From: JADGGM01 sp027307005 | Lineage (GTDB): Bacteria; Gemmatimonadota; Gemmatimonadetes; Gemmatimonadales; Gemmatimonadaceae | Assembly (NCBI GenBank): GCA_035455745.1 | Contig: DATIEP010000036.1 | Span: 1 to 64,000 of the forward strand | Reading direction: 5' to 3' | DNA length: 64,000 nucleotides | Part shown: positions 61,637-64,000 of the stretch, in pieces | Numbering within the stretch: the first letter of the stretch is position 1 | Layout of the letters: each line of letters begins with the position of its first letter | Program-made: the position numbers and the translations under genes | Notes under the pieces: generated by a model | Told to the model about the DNA's origin: nothing | The model's input: the letters and a program-made list of their open reading frames with translations, nothing else | Databases searched by the model: none

Positions 61637-63529
61637 ATGTCCATTCTCGATCGCATCGAAACACCCGCGGATCTCAAGACGCTGACGCGCGACCAGCTGC
61701 GCACCCTGGCGGCGGAGGTCCGCGCCGCGCTGATCGACAGCTGTTCGCGCACCGGCGGACACATCGGCGCCGGCCTGGGCGTGGTGGAGCTGACGGTGGC
61801 GCTCCACTACGTGCTCGACGCGCCGCACGACCAGATCGTCTGGGACGTCGGGCACCAGGGCTACCCGCACAAGATGCTCACGGGCCGCAAGGACCGGTTC
61901 GAGACGCTGCGCCAGGAAGCGGGCATGTCGGGATTCCTCAAGCGCGATGAGAGCCCCTACGACGCCTTCGGCGCCGGCCACGCCGCCACCGCGATTTCGG
62001 CGGCGTTAGGCATCGCGACCGCGCGCGACCTCCGCGGCGAGGACTTCCGCGTCGCCGCCGTCGTCGGGGACGGTGCGCTCACGAGCGGGCTGGCCTACGA
62101 AGGCCTCAACAACGCAGGCGCATCGGACCGCGACATCCTGGTCATCCTCAACGACAACGAGATGTCGATCGCGCCGAACGTCGGCGCCATCTCGAAGTAT
62201 CTGGGCTCGATCCAGCGCAACCCGATTTACAATCGGGTGCGCGGCGCCATCGGCTTCGTCGTCGATGAGCTGCCAGGCCCGCTCTCGGCCATCGGCACAC
62301 TCGTGCGGCGCTGGGAGGAGAGCATGAAGAGTCTCCTCACGCCCGGCGTGTTGTTCGAGGAGCTGGGCTTCCGCTATTTCGGTCCGGTGGACGGCCACGA
62401 CATCAACGTGCTCGTCGACACGCTCGAGGCGGTGAAGGGCATGCGCACGCCGCGCCTCGTCCACGTGATCACGCAGAAAGGGAAGGGGTTTCCCGCCGGC
62501 GACCACTCGGAAAAGTGGCACGCGCTGCCCCCGGGCCACGACCCGGCCACGGGCAAGCCGCGCCGCGCATCGACGGCCAATCCGGCGTACACCGCCGTGT
62601 TCGGCAAGGGCCTAACTGAGTTGGGCGGAGAGCGCCGGGACATCGTGGCCATCACCGCCGCCATGCCGGCCGGCACCGGCACCGGCGTCTTCGCCAGGAG
62701 CTTTCCCGCCCGGCATTTCGATGTCGGCATCGCCGAGGGACACGCGGTCACGTTCGCCGCCGGCATGGCGACGCGCGGCACACGGCCCGTCTGCGCCATC
62801 TACTCGACGTTCCTCCAGCGCGCGTACGACAATCTCATCCACGATGTCGCGCTCCAGCATCTGCCGGTGATTTTCTGCATGGATCGCGCGGGCCTCGTCG
62901 GCGAGGACGGCCCCACCCACATGGGCCTGTACGACATCGCCTACTTGCTCGCCGTGCCCGGCATGGTGGTCACCGCGCCGAAGAACGGCGCCGAGCTGAT
63001 CGCGCTGCTCAAGGCGGCGCTCGACCACACGGCCGGACCGTTCTCGATCCGCTACCCGCGCGACGCGGCGCCCGACGCCGTGCCCGCCGCATCCGGCATC
63101 CCGGCCGCTCCGTTAGGCACGTGGGAGGTGCTGCGCCAGGGCGGCGACTACGCCATCTTCGCCGTCGGCACCATGGTGCTCCCCGCGCTCGCCGCCGCGG
63201 AACAGGTGGCCGCCGACGGGATCGAGTGCACCGTGGTGAACTGCCGCTACCTCAAGCCGTACGACGAAGTCACGCTCAACGCGATCCTCGCGCACCACAA
63301 GCGCGTGCTCGTGGTCGAGGAAGGCACCGTGATCAATGGATTCGGCGCGTTCATGTCGACCGTAATCGAACGGCTCGACCCGGCGGTGCGCGTGGCCGTC
63401 CACGGTGTGCCGGATCGGCTCATCGAACAGGCGCCGCGCCAGCGACAGCTCGAGATGACGGGACTCGATGCGACTGGGATTGCGCGCCGCATTCGCGCGC
63501 TCCGCGAGACCGAGGCGGTCACCGGGTGA
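61637..63529 (+). CDS. dxs: 1-deoxy-D-xylulose-5-phosphate synthase
   Basis: 630 residues from the ATG at 61637. TPP-binding and catalytic motifs: SRTGGHIGAGLGVVELTVALHYV, DVGHQGYPHKMLTGR, VVGDGALTSGLAYEGLNNAG, ILNDNEMSIAPNVGAISKYL, HVITQKGKGF, DVGIAEGHAVTFAAGMA and CMDRAGLVGEDGPTHMGLYDI. First step of the MEP pathway: pyruvate plus glyceraldehyde-3-phosphate to DXP. Shares GTGA overlap with nadK. Confidence 0.97.
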   Translation: MSILDRIETPADLKTLTRDQLRTLAAEVRAALIDSCSRTGGHIGAGLGVVELTVALHYVLDAPHDQIVWDVGHQGYPHKMLTGRKDRFETLRQEAGMSGFLKRDESPYDAFGAGHAATAISAALGIATARDLRGEDFRVAAVVGDGALTSGLAYEGLNNAGASDRDILVILNDNEMSIAPNVGAISKYLGSIQRNPIYNRVRGAIGFVVDELPGPLSAIGTLVRRWEESMKSLLTPGVLFEELGFRYFGPVDGHDINVLVDTLEAVKGMRTPRLVHVITQKGKGFPAGDHSEKWHALPPGHDPATGKPRRASTANPAYTAVFGKGLTELGGERRDIVAITAAMPAGTGTGVFARSFPARHFDVGIAEGHAVTFAAGMATRGTRPVCAIYSTFLQRAYDNLIHDVALQHLPVIFCMDRAGLVGEDGPTHMGLYDIAYLLAVPGMVVTAPKNGAELIALLKAALDHTAGPFSIRYPRDAAPDAVPAASGIPAAPLGTWEVLRQGGDYAIFAVGTMVLPALAAAEQVAADGIECTVVNCRYLKPYDEVTLNAILAHHKRVLVVEEGTVINGFGAFMSTVIERLDPAVRVAVHGVPDRLIEQAPRQRQLEMTGLDATGIARRIRALRETEAVTG

Positions 63530-64000
63530 CGCGCCTCGGCGTAGTAGGCAATCGCCGCTACGAACGGCTGCACGACGTGCTGCTCACGCTCAAGCGGCGC
63601 GGCCCCGACCTCGGCATGACGCTGTTCTACGAGAACGAGCTCCTCGACGCCGGCGCGGACGGCGAGCTGCTCGACGACCCCACACGCATCGACGCATTGC
63701 TCACCCTGGGCGGCGACGGCACGATGCTCCGCGGCGCGCGTCTCGTTGCGGGCCGGCAAATCCCGATCCTTGGCGTCAACCTCGGGCGACTTGGGTTTCT
63801 CACCGCCTGCGCAGGCGAAGAGCTCGAGAGCGCGCTCGAGCGGTTCGCCCAGGGCGACTACACCGTGCAGCACCGCATGGCGCTCGAAGCGCGCACGTCG
63901 CGCGCGCAGAGCGACCGGCGGCGTGCGCTCAACGATGTGGTGCTGCACAAGGGCGGATTCGCGCGCGTCGTGCACCTGCGCGTGTCCGTGAACGGGGAGA
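63526..64000 (+). CDS. nadK: NAD kinase, 5' part
   Basis: First 158 residues; the gene runs off the window. GTG start in a GTGA overlap with dxs. NAD kinase motifs: LLTLGGDGTMLRGARLVAGRQIPILGVNLGRLGFLTA and LNDVVLHKGG. It phosphorylates NAD to NADP, which the MEP pathway and folate enzymes upstream consume; the adjacency may reflect that demand. Confidence 0.94.
   Translation, partial: MTRLGVVGNRRYERLHDVLLTLKRRGPDLGMTLFYENELLDAGADGELLDDPTRIDALLTLGGDGTMLRGARLVAGRQIPILGVNLGRLGFLTACAGEELESALERFAQGDYTVQHRMALEARTSRAQSDRRRALNDVVLHKGGFARVVHLRVSVNGE

Overview
This window is a chromosomal segment from a high-GC bacterium (about two-thirds G+C by eye). It has dense, mostly plus-strand gene packing with many ATGA or GTGA stop/start overlaps. 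An LPS-type heptose kinase and O-antigen sugar genes suggest a Gram-negative-type envelope. PadR regulators paired with a duplicated FtsX-type permease (ADOP), an RNase Y/ZapA/PheT cluster and Rex fit Gemmatimonadota or a relative such as Acidobacteriota. That placement is inference from gene content and style; no 16S rRNA gene is present.

Layout. 1-2.5 kb: end of a surface-polysaccharide cluster making an amino-sugar uronic acid (WbpA-, WbpB- and WbpD-like). 2.5-26 kb: an accessory region with a lipoprotein, a Uma2 nuclease-fold protein, a 1068-residue ankyrin protein, two tRNA genes, an OFA-family transporter with a 50-residue partner, a PQQ-type sugar dehydrogenase, an AraC-like regulator, an M28 peptidase, a ParB-like protein, an IS110/IS1111-type insertion sequence, an amidohydrolase, a PadR-ADOP pair, a dienelactone hydrolase, a heptose-7-phosphate kinase, a DMT exporter and an asparaginase. 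26-34 kb: obg, dprA, hemW, hrcA, dnaJ, prmA, rsmE and a HIT gene. 34-47 kb: rpsU, yqeY, mutS2, dnaG, a zinc-ribbon coiled-coil gene, recJ, rsmD, coaD, pta, a three-gene SpoIIAA/RsbW/RsbU-like partner-switching module, and rsmA. 47-51 kb: rex (minus strand) facing away from an arginine deiminase gene, then a DnaQ-like exonuclease and an MBL hydrolase. 51-64 kb: infC-rpmI-rplT, pheS-pheT, a coiled-coil gene, zapA, rny, folD, xseA-xseB, ispA, dxs and the start of nadK.

The right-hand 38 kb is core information-processing and isoprenoid/cofactor machinery in long co-directional runs. The left 26 kb is a patchwork of single genes in both orientations.

The most unusual signal is not a gene. The 7-mer GTTAGGC/GCCTAAC occurs about 95 times (hand count), roughly every 670 bases, against about 7 expected from composition. 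It appears in several codon phases (Leu-Gly, Val-Arg, Pro-Asn, Leu-Thr), in stop codons and in intergenic hairpin loops, so it is constrained at the DNA level. Other points of note: infC appears to start at ATA behind a terminator-like leader; a perfect Rex operator overlaps the rex start; dprA has its N-terminal domain in frame but no usable start codon at the obg junction; the IS element carries 13-bp inverted repeats and a long 3' non-coding end; and a structured region with competing pairings lies between zapA and rny.
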